Assembly: GCA_030765525.1 (NCBI GenBank)
Contig: JAVCCK010000007.1
Location: forward strand, 120,246-184,245
Length of the DNA: 64,000 nucleotides
Direction of reading: 5' to 3'
Source of the DNA: Candidatus Lernaella stagnicola
Lineage (GTDB): Bacteria > Lernaellota > Lernaellaia > Lernaellales > Lernaellaceae
The position numbers and the translations under genes were made by a program. Below are positions 42,454-52,019 of the stretch, piece by piece. The notes beneath the pieces are model-generated. The model searched no databases. It worked only from the letters and a program-made list of their open reading frames with translations, and had not been told where the DNA came from. Every line of letters starts with the position of its first letter. Position 1 is the stretch's first letter.

Positions 42454-43641
42454 ATGAAAGACCATTTGATCACGTGTCCGCTCTGTAACTACGATATTCC
42501 TTTCGATAGCTCGAAGTGTAGTTACTGCGGCGCTCTCCTGGCCCCCGGGCCCTCGCGCAACGTGCCCATTTTGAAGGGCATCGTCTGCTCGAACTGTGGC
42601 TCCCGGAACTACAATTACGACTCCTGCGACAGTTGCGGACATCGCTTCACAAAATCCTGTATCAACTGCGGCGCCGACATCGCGCTGAAGGCCACCGAGT
42701 GCCCCGAATGTGGTTTTGCGGGGCGGCGCGTGGCGGCCGGACAACGGCGTGAGTCCGCCTCCGATGTCGAGCCGCCGCGCTCGACCTTGATGACCTACAG
42801 CATTCCGATCGGCGTGGCCGTGGTGATTGCGTTGGCGGCGATCATCTACGCGATGTGGCCCAGCGCCAAGCCGCCGGGGGCTCCTTCGGAACCCGGGCCG
42901 CGACCGGGGGAGGCGCGCGCCGTGGATACCGACGGCGACGGTTCGCCGGATTACTGGGACGTCTACGGCGAAAACGAGATCGTCGTGGAGCGCCGACACG
43001 ATCAAAACCACGACGGCATCATTGAAAAAGTCGAGTTTTTCGACGCGGAAGGCAATCCGAAATTCGCGCATGTGGACGCTGACGGCGATGGTCAAGCCGA
43101 ACAAATTCATACCTTCACCGCCAAGGGCGTTCTATCGATGGTCTACCATTACGAAGGGTCGACTTTCGACGTGCCGCGGCGGCTGGAGCGTTACAACGCC
43201 GAGGGCAATCTTGTCGAGCGGTGGATCGACCGCAACTCCGACGGCTCCTGGGACAAGTATCAGCGTTACAACGCGCGCGGCAATTTGGTCGTCGAAGGCA
43301 CCGACACGCAGGAGACGGGAATTATCGACCGCTACTTCGTGTTTCGTGGCAACCGGGAAATATTCCAGCGCATGTACGACGGCGAGGGCGACGGCATCAT
43401 CGAAAAAATTGAGACGCTTAACAGCCAGGGTATTCGCATCATCATGGAAGAAGATACCGACGGCAGCGGCCGCATCGACAAGAAAACCTTTTTCCATCTC
43501 ACCGGCAAAACTCGCTGGGTGCAGCTTGATACCAACGGTGACGGCGTGCACGATACTTTCAAGTCATATACGAAAGAGGGACGCCTGGCGCGTACCGGCG
43601 TGGATGTCGACGCAGACGGCAAACCCGATACCTGGAAATGA
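42454..43641 (+). CDS. Zinc-ribbon membrane protein with periplasmic Asp-rich (Ca-binding-like) repeats
   Basis: 395 residues in three parts. Residues 8-86 hold six CxxC pairs (8/11, 22/25, 45/48, 58/61, 69/72, 83/86), forming three zinc ribbons. One membrane segment lies at about 115-136 (YSIPIGVAVVIALAAIIYAMW). After a Pro-rich linker, residues about 155-395 repeat DxDGDGxxD-type loops (DTDGDGSPDYWD, DQNHDGIIEK, DADGDGQAE, DRNSDGSWDK, DTDGSGRIDK, DTNGDGVHD, DVDADGKPDTW), alternating with 'YNAEGNLV' strands. The predicted topology is zinc ribbons inside and repeats outside. The role is unknown. The start ATG at 42454 is preferred over TTG at 42424. Confidence 0.8.
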   Translation: MKDHLITCPLCNYDIPFDSSKCSYCGALLAPGPSRNVPILKGIVCSNCGSRNYNYDSCDSCGHRFTKSCINCGADIALKATECPECGFAGRRVAAGQRRESASDVEPPRSTLMTYSIPIGVAVVIALAAIIYAMWPSAKPPGAPSEPGPRPGEARAVDTDGDGSPDYWDVYGENEIVVERRHDQNHDGIIEKVEFFDAEGNPKFAHVDADGDGQAEQIHTFTAKGVLSMVYHYEGSTFDVPRRLERYNAEGNLVERWIDRNSDGSWDKYQRYNARGNLVVEGTDTQETGIIDRYFVFRGNREIFQRMYDGEGDGIIEKIETLNSQGIRIIMEEDTDGSGRIDKKTFFHLTGKTRWVQLDTNGDGVHDTFKSYTKEGRLARTGVDVDADGKPDTWK

Positions 43642-44756
43642 GACTCGGCAACGTCCAACCCGAACCGGAACCGCGTCGCGGCCGGAATGCGGCGTTGGTT
43701 GTGGTGTGCCTATACCTCGCGGCGGTCGTGACGGCGAACGTGTGGACGGCGGGGTTCGACTTCCCCCAATTGTCGTCCGCACCGCCGGTGGAAGAGTTAG
43801 CGAACCTGCCGAACCCGAAAGTTCTTCGCCATTCGGTTATCGCCCTGCCCAATGCGATCGTGGCGGTTCCCTATCAGGCTGGCGCCTACGAACTGCACGG
43901 CATCCTGCCGGCGGAGCTTTCGTTACATTACCGGCACACCGGCGAGCCCATCGAAGGCCGGGTCGTCTTCTTTACCGAAGCCGGCCGAAACCGGTGGTCG
44001 CTGATGGCCGAAGGCGCCGCGCGACGCTTCGTCGACGAGGACATGTCGCCAAGCGATTTGATTGACATGCTCCGCCGGGTAGAACGGCCGCGCGCCTGGG
44101 ATCGGTTGTGGCCGTGGCGGCTCGTGAAAATCGTCGGGCGAAGTGAGGCGAGGCGTCTGGTCATCGCGGAGGGCGGCGGGGCCGAGTTGCGGCGGTTGTG
44201 GCGTTGGGAAACGGGCGAGGCGACGGCCGTCGGGCGCGAGTATCCGCTGGGCGGACATACCGGCAGTCGCGTGGTCGTGACCGTGTTCAAGAACGCCCGC
44301 ATCTACGACCTGCAGTTTGCGTTCAATTTCCCCTCAAAGGATAACCAAGCGTTGGTGCGCGCGTGGATCGAGGCCATTGCGCCGGCCGGCGCGAAGCGGC
44401 CGAACAACGAGGTCGGTCTCGTGGAGTGTACGGCGACGCCGGGGGTGGATCCGACGACGGCCGGCGCGCGCTTGTGTCGCGAGTTGTATCTACTCGCCGG
44501 TTGGCTGACGAATCGTTACGATACGCGGATCGCGTCGCGCCTGGTCGATTTCCTAGAAGAGCATGACGATCGCGAGGGGCTGCGGGCGGTTACGCGGCAG
44601 GTCAAGCTCCGCCAGGCCGAGGACGCGGCGGCGCGGCGCTTGCTGGAGCGCATTGAGCATTTGTTGGCGCAGCCGGTCGTTGTCGCCGGCAGCGACGAAG
44701 AGCCGGCGGAACCGGAAAACGGCGACGAGCCGAAAGGGAGCGAAGACGATGAGTGA
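43638..44756 (+). CDS. Membrane-anchored protein of unknown function
   Basis: 372 residues. A short basic start is followed by one hydrophobic segment (about 19-37, AALVVVCLYLAAVVTANVW). The body is rich in Arg and Leu, with beta-like stretches (NAIVAVPYQAGAYEL, RVVVTVFKNARIYDLQF) and a helical region with one Cys pair (VECTATPG and RLCRELYLLAG). It ends in a Glu/Asp-rich tail. The ATG overlaps the previous stop, so it is coupled to the zinc-ribbon protein. No family is recognised. Confidence 0.65.
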   Translation: MRLGNVQPEPEPRRGRNAALVVVCLYLAAVVTANVWTAGFDFPQLSSAPPVEELANLPNPKVLRHSVIALPNAIVAVPYQAGAYELHGILPAELSLHYRHTGEPIEGRVVFFTEAGRNRWSLMAEGAARRFVDEDMSPSDLIDMLRRVERPRAWDRLWPWRLVKIVGRSEARRLVIAEGGGAELRRLWRWETGEATAVGREYPLGGHTGSRVVVTVFKNARIYDLQFAFNFPSKDNQALVRAWIEAIAPAGAKRPNNEVGLVECTATPGVDPTTAGARLCRELYLLAGWLTNRYDTRIASRLVDFLEEHDDREGLRAVTRQVKLRQAEDAAARRLLERIEHLLAQPVVVAGSDEEPAEPENGDEPKGSEDDE

Positions 44757-46149
44757 CGGTTACGACGTGGTGGTGATCGGCGGCGGACCGGGCGGCTATG
44801 TCGCGGCGATTCGCGCGGGTCAATTCGGTCTGCGCACCGCCCTCGTGGAAAAAAATGCGGTCGGCGGCGTGTGCCTCAACGAGGGCTGCATTCCAAGCAA
44901 GGCCTTGATTCACGCCGCGGAAAGCTATCACTCGCTGGCCGGCATGAAGAGCTTCGGCGTCGGCGTCGGCGAGGCATCGCTGGACTGGGCCAAGACCGTG
45001 GCGTGGAAGGATCGCATCGTCAAGCGGCTGACCACCGGGGTCAAAACGCTTTTGCAGGCGGCAAACGTCGATCTCGTGCCCGGCGTCGCACGCTTCATCG
45101 ACGCCAACACCATTGAAGTCGGCGGCGAGACGTCGCAACGCTTAACGACGAGGCACACGATCCTGGCCACCGGCAGCGTGCCGATCGAAGTGCCGAGCTT
45201 ACGCTTCGACGGCGAGACGGTCATCTCGAGTCGCGAACTGCTCGCGCTGACCGAAGTGCCGCGGCGGTTGATCGTCGTGGGCGGCGGCTACATCGGCATG
45301 GAACTCGGCACCGTCATGGCGATGGCCGGCAGCGAAGTGACGATCGTGGAACTGCTCGACGACTTGCTCGCCGGGCAGCCGCGCGACGCGGTGCAGGTCG
45401 TCGAACGCAATCTGCGCCGATTGAAAATCAAAGCGATGACCGGCACGAAGGCCGACAAGCTCGAAATCGTCGACGGCGTGGCGAAACTAACCGTGGTCGA
45501 CAAAGACGGCGCGACCCAAGAACTGACGGCGGAAAAAGTGTTGGTCACCGTGGGCCGCCGACCCTACGACGGCGGCGTCGGCCTGGACGTCGTCGGCCTG
45601 GAACGGGACGAAAAAGGGTTTCTGCCGGTCGACGCGCAACGGCGTACGGCGCACCCGGCGATTTATGCCATTGGCGATCTCGTGCCGGGCCCGATGCTGG
45701 CGCACAAGGCGTCGGCGGAGGCGGTTGTGGCCGCGGCGGCCATCGCGGGCAAGGAGGCGCGTTTCACGGCGCGGGCGGTGCCGGGAGTCGTGTTTACGTA
45801 TCCCGAAATCGCCACGGTTGGGCTGAGCGAGGCGGCGGCTCAGGCGCGGGGTATCGAGGCCGAGGCGGCGTCGTTTCCTTACCAGGCGTTGGGGCGCGCG
45901 CTCACCATGGGCACCTCGGACGGCTACTTCAAGTGGATTTACCGCACCGCCGACAAGGTCGTTTTGGGCGCGGAGATTTGCGGCCGCGAAGCGTCGAATT
46001 TGATCGCCGAGGCGGGCCTGGTGGTCGAGCGGGAGTTGACGCTGGAAGATGTCGCCCACACGATTCACGCCCACCCGACCTTGGCCGAAGGATTGCATGA
46101 AGCGGCGGAACTGGGCTTGGGTTGGCCGGTGCACGTACCGAAGAAATAG
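44749..46149 (+). CDS. lpdA: Dihydrolipoyl dehydrogenase
   Basis: 466 residues. It has FAD motif DVVVIGGGPGGYVAAI, the redox disulfide in GGVCLNEGCIPSKAL, NAD motif LIVVGGGYIGMELG, second FAD block YAIGDLVPGPMLAHKA, and the catalytic His/Glu near the end in HTIHAHPTLAEGLHEAA. It reoxidises lipoamide in 2-oxoacid dehydrogenase complexes or glycine cleavage. The E1/E2 genes are not here. The true start is ATG at 44749 with AAGGGAG upstream; a longer frame from 44563 is rejected. Confidence 0.96.
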   Translation: MSDGYDVVVIGGGPGGYVAAIRAGQFGLRTALVEKNAVGGVCLNEGCIPSKALIHAAESYHSLAGMKSFGVGVGEASLDWAKTVAWKDRIVKRLTTGVKTLLQAANVDLVPGVARFIDANTIEVGGETSQRLTTRHTILATGSVPIEVPSLRFDGETVISSRELLALTEVPRRLIVVGGGYIGMELGTVMAMAGSEVTIVELLDDLLAGQPRDAVQVVERNLRRLKIKAMTGTKADKLEIVDGVAKLTVVDKDGATQELTAEKVLVTVGRRPYDGGVGLDVVGLERDEKGFLPVDAQRRTAHPAIYAIGDLVPGPMLAHKASAEAVVAAAAIAGKEARFTARAVPGVVFTYPEIATVGLSEAAAQARGIEAEAASFPYQALGRALTMGTSDGYFKWIYRTADKVVLGAEICGREASNLIAEAGLVVERELTLEDVAHTIHAHPTLAEGLHEAAELGLGWPVHVPKK

Positions 46150-46171
46150 CGAACCGTTTCCCCGAAAGAAA

Positions 46172-46195
46172 AAGGGCGCCGATCAAGGCGCCCTT
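46172..46195 (-). terminator. Terminator between convergent genes
   Basis: AAGGGCGCC and GGCGCCCTT form a perfect 9-bp stem, 6-base loop. The T-rich tail (TTTTTCTTTC) is on the minus strand, so it mainly ends the Ig-like lipoprotein transcript. lpdA may also use it. Confidence 0.75.
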
Positions 46196-46218
46196 CGTGT
46201 ATCCGAGCAAGCGGCGGG

Positions 46219-48984
46219 CTAGAACGTGTTCCACCACGAGAGCGGGTTGCGGCTCACGCCGCGCATCTCGAGGTCGGTCGGCAGCGGGATCGGGATATTG
46301 ATGCCGATCAGCGGGATCTTCAAGTTCATCGTGATCGTCGTGCGGCCGTCGAGTTCGACGACCATTAAGCCGTCGGGGGAGAACGATAATTCGCCCACCG
46401 CGTTGAGCGTTGTGACGCGGTCGAGGGCCGCGTTGAAGTAGTCGTTATCGACGCTGATGTCCGCATTCATGACGGCGTTCATTTCGGTGCGCCGTTCCGG
46501 TGATTCCATCGCCGGGGCAAAGCTCGGTTGCGGTATGTCGATGAAAACGCGGCCGAGCGGATCGAATAGACTGTCCTTGGCAAGCTGCGCGATTTCGTCG
46601 TCACCAAGCGAGGGCAAGAGGCCGCCGAGATCGATCTGGGTGTTCGTCGAGATCAGCGAAATGCCCTGGCTCAACTCAATGTCCAGGAAGGGCTTACCCA
46701 CGGCGTTGTAATCCAGCCCCTTGACGTAGGCCATCAAGTAGCCGGCCGCGTACGTGGGCTCGGGTACCAAGAAATTGCGGACCTTGAAAAAGTTCGCCGG
46801 CGGGTTCGGAATCGTCTCGCCATTGTCGATGAACCCGGATCCGTCGACATCGGCGACCGGGGAGAGCATGAGGCGCAGCGGCACCCAGTTGTTCGCCGCC
46901 GCGGCCGTAAAATCGACGGTCCACTGCTCATTGCCGTCGCCGGGTTCGATATGGTCGCGACCCACGTCGAGTCGAACGCCCGCGTAATTCGTGATGTCCG
47001 AAGTCAACACGAGGCGATACGGCGTGCCCGGCGCGAGCGGTTCGTTGGGATAAAACGCTACGCGCTGGAAGAAGTGTACGATCGTTCCCGGAACGTCGCG
47101 GCCGGTGTACAAGTCGATGACGCGAAACGTGTCGCCTAGTACGATCGTGTCGGCGTCCATGACTTGGCTGAACCAAACTTCGATCGGAAAGTGCCCCGGA
47201 AAGAGGGCGGGCGTGGTGCCGCGGCCGGGATTGCTCGTGCCGACAATCGGCGGTTCGCTGCTCCATTCGATCGCGCCGGTCGTGAATTTGCGTACGGTCT
47301 CGACCGCTGTTTCGTTGCCCAAAATATCGGCCAACCCGACACCCACGACGATCTCGTAGGTCGTGTAGGGCTCCAGCGGCTCGCGCGGCACTAAAAGGAG
47401 TTTGGGTCCGTTGTTGAGCAGGTCGTTCGCCACTTCCGGCCCGTCTTTGATGCGAAGCGTGACCTCGGCCGTCGAACTCGGCACGCTCACCGGTTCGTCG
47501 AACACCATTTGAATCGCTGTACCCAGACGCACGCGGCGCTCGCCCTGGCGTGGGTAGGTCATCCGCAATTCCGGCGGGCGGTTGTCGGGGCTATCGGGCA
47601 GCAGCGTTTCGACGTCCTTCATCACCAGGCTCATTGTCGTCCGAATGCGTTCGCCGAGAATAAAGAATTCGGCGAATCCCGCCACTTCGAGAACCAGGTG
47701 ATTGGCGCCGGGATCGACGCTCGCCGTGCCGTACAGTCTCGTACCGAGGATGATTTGCGACATGATCATCCCCGCGGCCGTGTCCGCCGGAGAAATCGCG
47801 GCGTCGAGAGTCAAGGAAACCGCCGCGGGGCTTTTCCCGATCGGTGTGTCGGCGTCCGCGCGGTGCAGCAGGCCGACGGCGTCGGTCAGCACGTGAATCA
47901 CGATCTCGCCGGTGTCGAGGCCGGTCGGAATCGCGCCGCCAAGCTGCGATTCGATGGACGTTGCGTACAGGCGCTGCCCCTTGCGAATAAGGATGGGAAT
48001 CGCCTCGGGCGTGAGGCCCGGGTCACCCAGCGACGTGCGAAGCTGGCCGCTTATGTAGGTACGCGTCGGACCGAGCAACAGGCTGTCGACCAGCATGGAA
48101 TTGGCGTCGTCGCCGGTGAAGGCATGTCGCGGCAACGCGTCGGGAGATATCTCCGCCACACAACTGCTGCGCGCGCCGAGGGTCGGGCAATTTTCGACAT
48201 TGAGGGTCTTGCGCTCGCCGCTGCTGCGCACATCGAAGTCGAACACGCGGCGCGTCGGAAGCGACTCACCGCCCACGTCCTGGATGCCGGTGGTCAGGGT
48301 CATCCTGTAGCGGCCGGGCGTCAGGTCTTCGTCGGGGTCGAACACCATTTGCGTGGCTCGGACGAAAATGGCGCCGTCCACCGCGTTACCTTCGCTATCG
48401 GCGAATAGGAAAGTTTCCTTGTTGAGGATCGTGCGCCGGTCGACCGGCTCGGAGAAATAAACGCGGAAGGTGTGGAAATCGAACACCGACGTGCTGGACG
48501 GATCGGGTAGCACCGTTTCCACCGCGAGGGGGCGTCCGGCCAGCGGGCGGTCGCCGAGGGTGCTGAAGAAGAACTCGAAACCGTTTTCGGGCAGCTCCGC
48601 CGGAGTGTCGTCCATGGACCGGACATCCCCGAAAATGCGCATGTGATAATGCGCATGCGGGTCAAAGGGCTGGATGGGCGTGATGATCATATTGCCGTCA
48701 TCGACAAAGACATCCACCGGCAACCGCCCGGCGGCGCCGCCGGAATCGGTTCGCCGCAGGTCCACGAATTCGGCCCCGGTTGCTTGATTCAGATTCCGAT
48801 TGAAGTGAACGATGATCGATCCCGTAATCGGGAACTCGGCGGTATCGCTCGGCGGATAGGTATAGGTAATCCCGAAGCCGACTTCGGTTTCCGGCGCGTA
48901 CGCCGGGGCGACGAAGTCACCCTCGCATGCCGTGACCAACAGGAGGAAGGCCAGAAGGGCCGGCAGTTTGAAACGTCGCATCAT
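46219..48984 (-). CDS. Large lipoprotein with bacterial Ig-like (SbsA/Big_5) domains
   Basis: 921 residues. The signal peptide ends in the lipobox VTAC, Cys20. At least four Ig-like units of the SbsA type can be seen. Each has a TxPxxGxxxV...IxVxFxxxxxxxT core, such as SIIVHFNRNLNQAT near 58, FRVYFSEPVDRRTI near 170, IQMVFDEPVSVPSS near 490 and IEVWFSQVMDADTI near 610. Each ends in a 'P...YxxxL' strand (TPGRYRMTL, EPYTTYEIVV, APGTPYRLVL). An Asp-loop DVDGSGFIDNGE lies near 730. A surface or periplasmic adhesion-type role is likely. It lies 18 bases downstream of the second FadL gene. Confidence 0.8.
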   Translation of the reverse strand: MMRRFKLPALLAFLLLVTACEGDFVAPAYAPETEVGFGITYTYPPSDTAEFPITGSIIVHFNRNLNQATGAEFVDLRRTDSGGAAGRLPVDVFVDDGNMIITPIQPFDPHAHYHMRIFGDVRSMDDTPAELPENGFEFFFSTLGDRPLAGRPLAVETVLPDPSSTSVFDFHTFRVYFSEPVDRRTILNKETFLFADSEGNAVDGAIFVRATQMVFDPDEDLTPGRYRMTLTTGIQDVGGESLPTRRVFDFDVRSSGERKTLNVENCPTLGARSSCVAEISPDALPRHAFTGDDANSMLVDSLLLGPTRTYISGQLRTSLGDPGLTPEAIPILIRKGQRLYATSIESQLGGAIPTGLDTGEIVIHVLTDAVGLLHRADADTPIGKSPAAVSLTLDAAISPADTAAGMIMSQIILGTRLYGTASVDPGANHLVLEVAGFAEFFILGERIRTTMSLVMKDVETLLPDSPDNRPPELRMTYPRQGERRVRLGTAIQMVFDEPVSVPSSTAEVTLRIKDGPEVANDLLNNGPKLLLVPREPLEPYTTYEIVVGVGLADILGNETAVETVRKFTTGAIEWSSEPPIVGTSNPGRGTTPALFPGHFPIEVWFSQVMDADTIVLGDTFRVIDLYTGRDVPGTIVHFFQRVAFYPNEPLAPGTPYRLVLTSDITNYAGVRLDVGRDHIEPGDGNEQWTVDFTAAAANNWVPLRLMLSPVADVDGSGFIDNGETIPNPPANFFKVRNFLVPEPTYAAGYLMAYVKGLDYNAVGKPFLDIELSQGISLISTNTQIDLGGLLPSLGDDEIAQLAKDSLFDPLGRVFIDIPQPSFAPAMESPERRTEMNAVMNADISVDNDYFNAALDRVTTLNAVGELSFSPDGLMVVELDGRTTITMNLKIPLIGINIPIPLPTDLEMRGVSRNPLSWWNTF

Positions 48985-49002
48985 GACTGCTTCCTTTCGA
49001 CC

Positions 49003-50259
49003 CTAGTAGCGCACCGTCAACGTGGCGGCCATCCCATTTAGGAAGCCGGAACTTTCGTATTTCTGGCCCTCGGTTTCGAACTCGCGATCCATCAAATATT
49101 CGAAAAAGTAGGCCGCGTCGAAACTGACCGGATACGTCAACAGGGGAGGGTTCTGCCAATTGTAACCCAGTCCGGCGGTGGCGATGTGTTTGTCGTTATC
49201 GAGCATCATATTGAAGTCGCTGCCGCCGTCGACAACCGGCGAGGGTTGGAAGGAATAGCCGGCGCGCGTGAAGAAGTGGTTGTAAGCCTCGAACTCCAGC
49301 CCGAGGTGGGGCACGAAGATATCCTTCATTTCCAGGTCCACGTTGTCGCGCGGCAGATCGTCCATATCAATCAGGTCGGTGAAGTCGGCCCAATTGTGCC
49401 AAACCACATCGGCGGAGATATTCATCCAATCCGTCGGACGCCAATACGTGCCCAGGCCGACGCGATGCGGAATGTAGTTGTCCTTGAAGTAGAGTTTCAT
49501 CGGCAGTTCGGCGAGTTCGTTTTTACCGACTTCCGCCGCGGCCTTGACCTCGATGGGTTGGAATTGTCCCCAGGTGCGGCCGTGCCAGGTCAGGGCGATA
49601 TCCACCATGTCGAGGTGAAACAACACCGAGGTGATCGGCGCGAAGACCACGTCGCTATCCAAGGTTGTGCCTTCTTCGGAGGTTTTGCCGGCGAGGTCGG
49701 TTTTCATCTCGAAAGTGGAGATGCCGTGAAGAGTCGTCACGACGCCGCCGCCGAGGAAAAGCCAATCGGTGACGCCGAAGCCCACCGTGAAGTTGAGCGT
49801 AAAGCCGTGGGGGCCGTAGAAATAATAGTAGCCGTCGGAGTTCTGCACGTCGTAGAAGCGAATGAACGCCGCTCCGTTATCGTCAAGCGAGACGTTCAGA
49901 CCCACGGCAATGTCACGCCGGGACTTGAGCAGTTCATTGAGCTTCGTCACCCAGTTGAACTGCAACACCCGATTGGATTGGTCGAACGCGAAGGTGTCAC
50001 CTTTAGGGCCGCCCTGGAACTCGGGCTGCGCGTAGAGATAGGTGAACGCCATTTCCGACGTGGGAATACGCGCCATCGCGGCCGGATTGAAATAGGCCGT
50101 CGAGACGTCGTTCTCCAGCGCGGTGTAGGCCATCCCCATCGAAATGCCGCGCGCGCCGAAGCCGTAGGCGAAGGGTGCTCCGCCGACTCCGGCCCAGGCG
50201 CCGGGTGAGAGTGCGAAAACCGCAACCAATAAACAACACCAAAAGACGATTCGCTTCAC
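49003..50259 (-). CDS. OmpP1/FadL-family outer membrane porin (second copy)
   Basis: 418 residues. The signal peptide ends at AWA-GVGG. GVGGAPFAYGFGARGISMGMAYTAL and STAYFNPAAMAR are the FadL N-terminal signature, and the barrel ends in an aromatic residue (TLTVRY). It is only distantly similar to the FadL protein at 12.4-13.8 kb. It probably imports hydrophobic molecules across the outer membrane. The start is GTG with GAGGAGGA upstream. It is followed in the same transcript by the Ig-like lipoprotein. Confidence 0.87.
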   Translation of the reverse strand: MKRIVFWCCLLVAVFALSPGAWAGVGGAPFAYGFGARGISMGMAYTALENDVSTAYFNPAAMARIPTSEMAFTYLYAQPEFQGGPKGDTFAFDQSNRVLQFNWVTKLNELLKSRRDIAVGLNVSLDDNGAAFIRFYDVQNSDGYYYFYGPHGFTLNFTVGFGVTDWLFLGGGVVTTLHGISTFEMKTDLAGKTSEEGTTLDSDVVFAPITSVLFHLDMVDIALTWHGRTWGQFQPIEVKAAAEVGKNELAELPMKLYFKDNYIPHRVGLGTYWRPTDWMNISADVVWHNWADFTDLIDMDDLPRDNVDLEMKDIFVPHLGLEFEAYNHFFTRAGYSFQPSPVVDGGSDFNMMLDNDKHIATAGLGYNWQNPPLLTYPVSFDAAYFFEYLMDREFETEGQKYESSGFLNGMAATLTVRY

Positions 50260-50446
50260 GGAATCCTCCTCGCGAGCCGAAGGCGCACTTCGTGCGGGTA
50301 GAACAAAGCCAAGCCGACAACTAGATCTTCAATCATGGATTTGATGGCTCAAGCCGCTACGTGAATGAAACGCACCATTCTTAACACGACGCTCTCGAAG
50401 CTGTCAACGAAAGGACCTCTTGTCGCAATTACGCGAATCCGCCCCA

Positions 50447-51868
50447 TTACTGATCGCCGGCGGCCGGCGGCGCGGCGGCGGAACTTTCCATTTCTTCAAC
50501 GGTATCGGCGGCCCAGGCCTTTTGCGTGGGATTGGTCGATTCGGCGGCGACCTTCTTATACAACGCCAACGCCTCACTGCTGCGGCCAAGATCGGCCAAC
50601 AAATTCGCCAAATCGATGCGCGCGTCATTGAGCGGACCGGGTCGCGAACCGAAAACTTCCAGCAATTGCCGATACAACGATTCAATAGGTTCGAATTTCT
50701 TTTGCTTGCGCCACTCCGCGGCGGCGCGGCGCGCGGCGGTGAGAACCTGACCTGCGTCACTATCGGGACCGGCGGCCTCCAACAACTTACGACGTCCCTG
50801 CTCGAGCCGGCCCTGGCGGATCTCCAGCATGGCCAGCGCGACACGGGCGTTCATGCGCACAGCGGAGGGCGCGTTGCGGTCGGCGGCGGCCTTGCGGTAC
50901 GCGGCGGTTTCGGAGGCAGTCTTACCGGCGTCGCGGTGCACGAGTGCGATGTTCATCCAGACACCCGCCTTCTGGTTCGACTCGCTGATCGACAGCAGCT
51001 TTTGGAAAGTGGCAAGAGCCTCGGTCGGGTTCTCGGTTTTCCAAAGGTCGGTGCCCTTCTGCATCAGAAGCGCGCGTTGGTCGTTGGGGCGGTCGGTGTG
51101 TTGGGCCAGCAACTTGTCGTAGAGCGCGAGCCCTTCCTCGTTGGCGCCTTTGCGGACCATTGCGCTGGCGATGATGGTTTGGGCGCGGAGCCGCGCATCG
51201 TCGGCCTTGGTTTCCGCGACGATACCCTTGGCGGTCGTGATCGCCTCCTCGAACGGGGCGGAGCGACGGCACGCGTCGGCGTAGTTCAGTTTCGAGTCTT
51301 CGGATCCGGCGCCCTGCGCGAAGGCTTTGCCGTACAAGTCCTTCGCCCGCGGGAAATCGGCGGCGGCGAAGGCCGTATCGGCGGCGGTCAAAAGTTCGGC
51401 CGAAGGCAGAGGTTTGGGCGTCACGACCGGCGTGGTTTCCGGCTCGCTCGAACCCGTCGGGCTGAACAGCTCGTAGCCGCCGGAAATAAGAAAGAGCGCC
51501 GCGGCCACGACAATCACGGCACCCACGCCCAATAGGGCCGAAAGACGACTGGTCGGTTGTTCCACGATGGCTCCCTCCCGTTCCACTGTGGCGATGTCGG
51601 ACGGCGCGATGCCGCCGCAACTCACAAAGTGGGTCCGGCGCAAGTCGGCGTGCGACCAATCGACGCGGCCGACGCGGCAGCGCACGAAGCGTGCTTCGTG
51701 CAGGTTGGCGCGGGCGAACGATGCGCCTTCGAGGCGGCAGTCGGTAAGTTCGGCCCGCTCCAGGTCGGCGCCGGAAAAATCGACGCCCCTCAAATTCACG
51801 CCGGCGATTGTCCAGCCGGCGAGATTTTTGGTGTTTTGCAGCTCGGCAAGCACCTTATCTTTGGTCAT
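50447..51868 (-). CDS. Pentapeptide-repeat / TPR membrane protein
   Basis: 473 residues. Residues about 15-90 are pentapeptide repeats of the A(D/N)LxX type (VNLRGVDFSGADLERAELTD, SFARANLHEARFVRC, DWSHADLRRTHF). One membrane segment lies at about 111-131 (LLGVGAVIVVAAALFLISG). After a Pro/Thr linker come TPR-like helical repeats (residues about 155-455). The N-terminal part should be cytoplasmic and the TPR part periplasmic. An Ala/Pro tail ends the protein. The biological role is unknown. Confidence 0.8.
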   Translation of the reverse strand: MTKDKVLAELQNTKNLAGWTIAGVNLRGVDFSGADLERAELTDCRLEGASFARANLHEARFVRCRVGRVDWSHADLRRTHFVSCGGIAPSDIATVEREGAIVEQPTSRLSALLGVGAVIVVAAALFLISGGYELFSPTGSSEPETTPVVTPKPLPSAELLTAADTAFAAADFPRAKDLYGKAFAQGAGSEDSKLNYADACRRSAPFEEAITTAKGIVAETKADDARLRAQTIIASAMVRKGANEEGLALYDKLLAQHTDRPNDQRALLMQKGTDLWKTENPTEALATFQKLLSISESNQKAGVWMNIALVHRDAGKTASETAAYRKAAADRNAPSAVRMNARVALAMLEIRQGRLEQGRRKLLEAAGPDSDAGQVLTAARRAAAEWRKQKKFEPIESLYRQLLEVFGSRPGPLNDARIDLANLLADLGRSSEALALYKKVAAESTNPTQKAWAADTVEEMESSAAAPPAAGDQ

Positions 51869-51892
51869 ACACTGCTCCTGGAGAACGAGGCG

Positions 51893-51921
51893 ATTATACT
51901 CGGGGGATCAGCGGCGAACAA
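51893..51921 (-). promoter_or_regulatory. Promoter of the pentapeptide-TPR gene
   Basis: On the minus strand, TTGTTC (51921-51916) and a perfect TATAAT (51898-51893) with a 17-base spacer, 25 bases before the start codon. Confidence 0.75.
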
Positions 51922-51960
51922 ACCCGGCCCGTGAAATACTTCGACCGCGGCAACGCTTTA

Positions 51961-51990
51961 TTGACGAAGACCGCGAGAGGTTGCTACATT
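51961..51990 (+). promoter_or_regulatory. Promoter of the first toroid lipoprotein gene
   Basis: TTGACG at 51961 and TACATT at 51985, with an 18-base spacer. The start codon is 30 bases downstream and preceded by AAAGGAGAG. Confidence 0.68.
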
Positions 51991-52019
51991 GCCGCCCTGC
52001 CGATGCAAAAGGAGAGAAA

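Noticed and set aside
47509-48408. Plus-strand open frame of 299 codons
   Set aside because: Antisense to the Ig-like lipoprotein gene; Arg/His/Gln-rich translation without domains.
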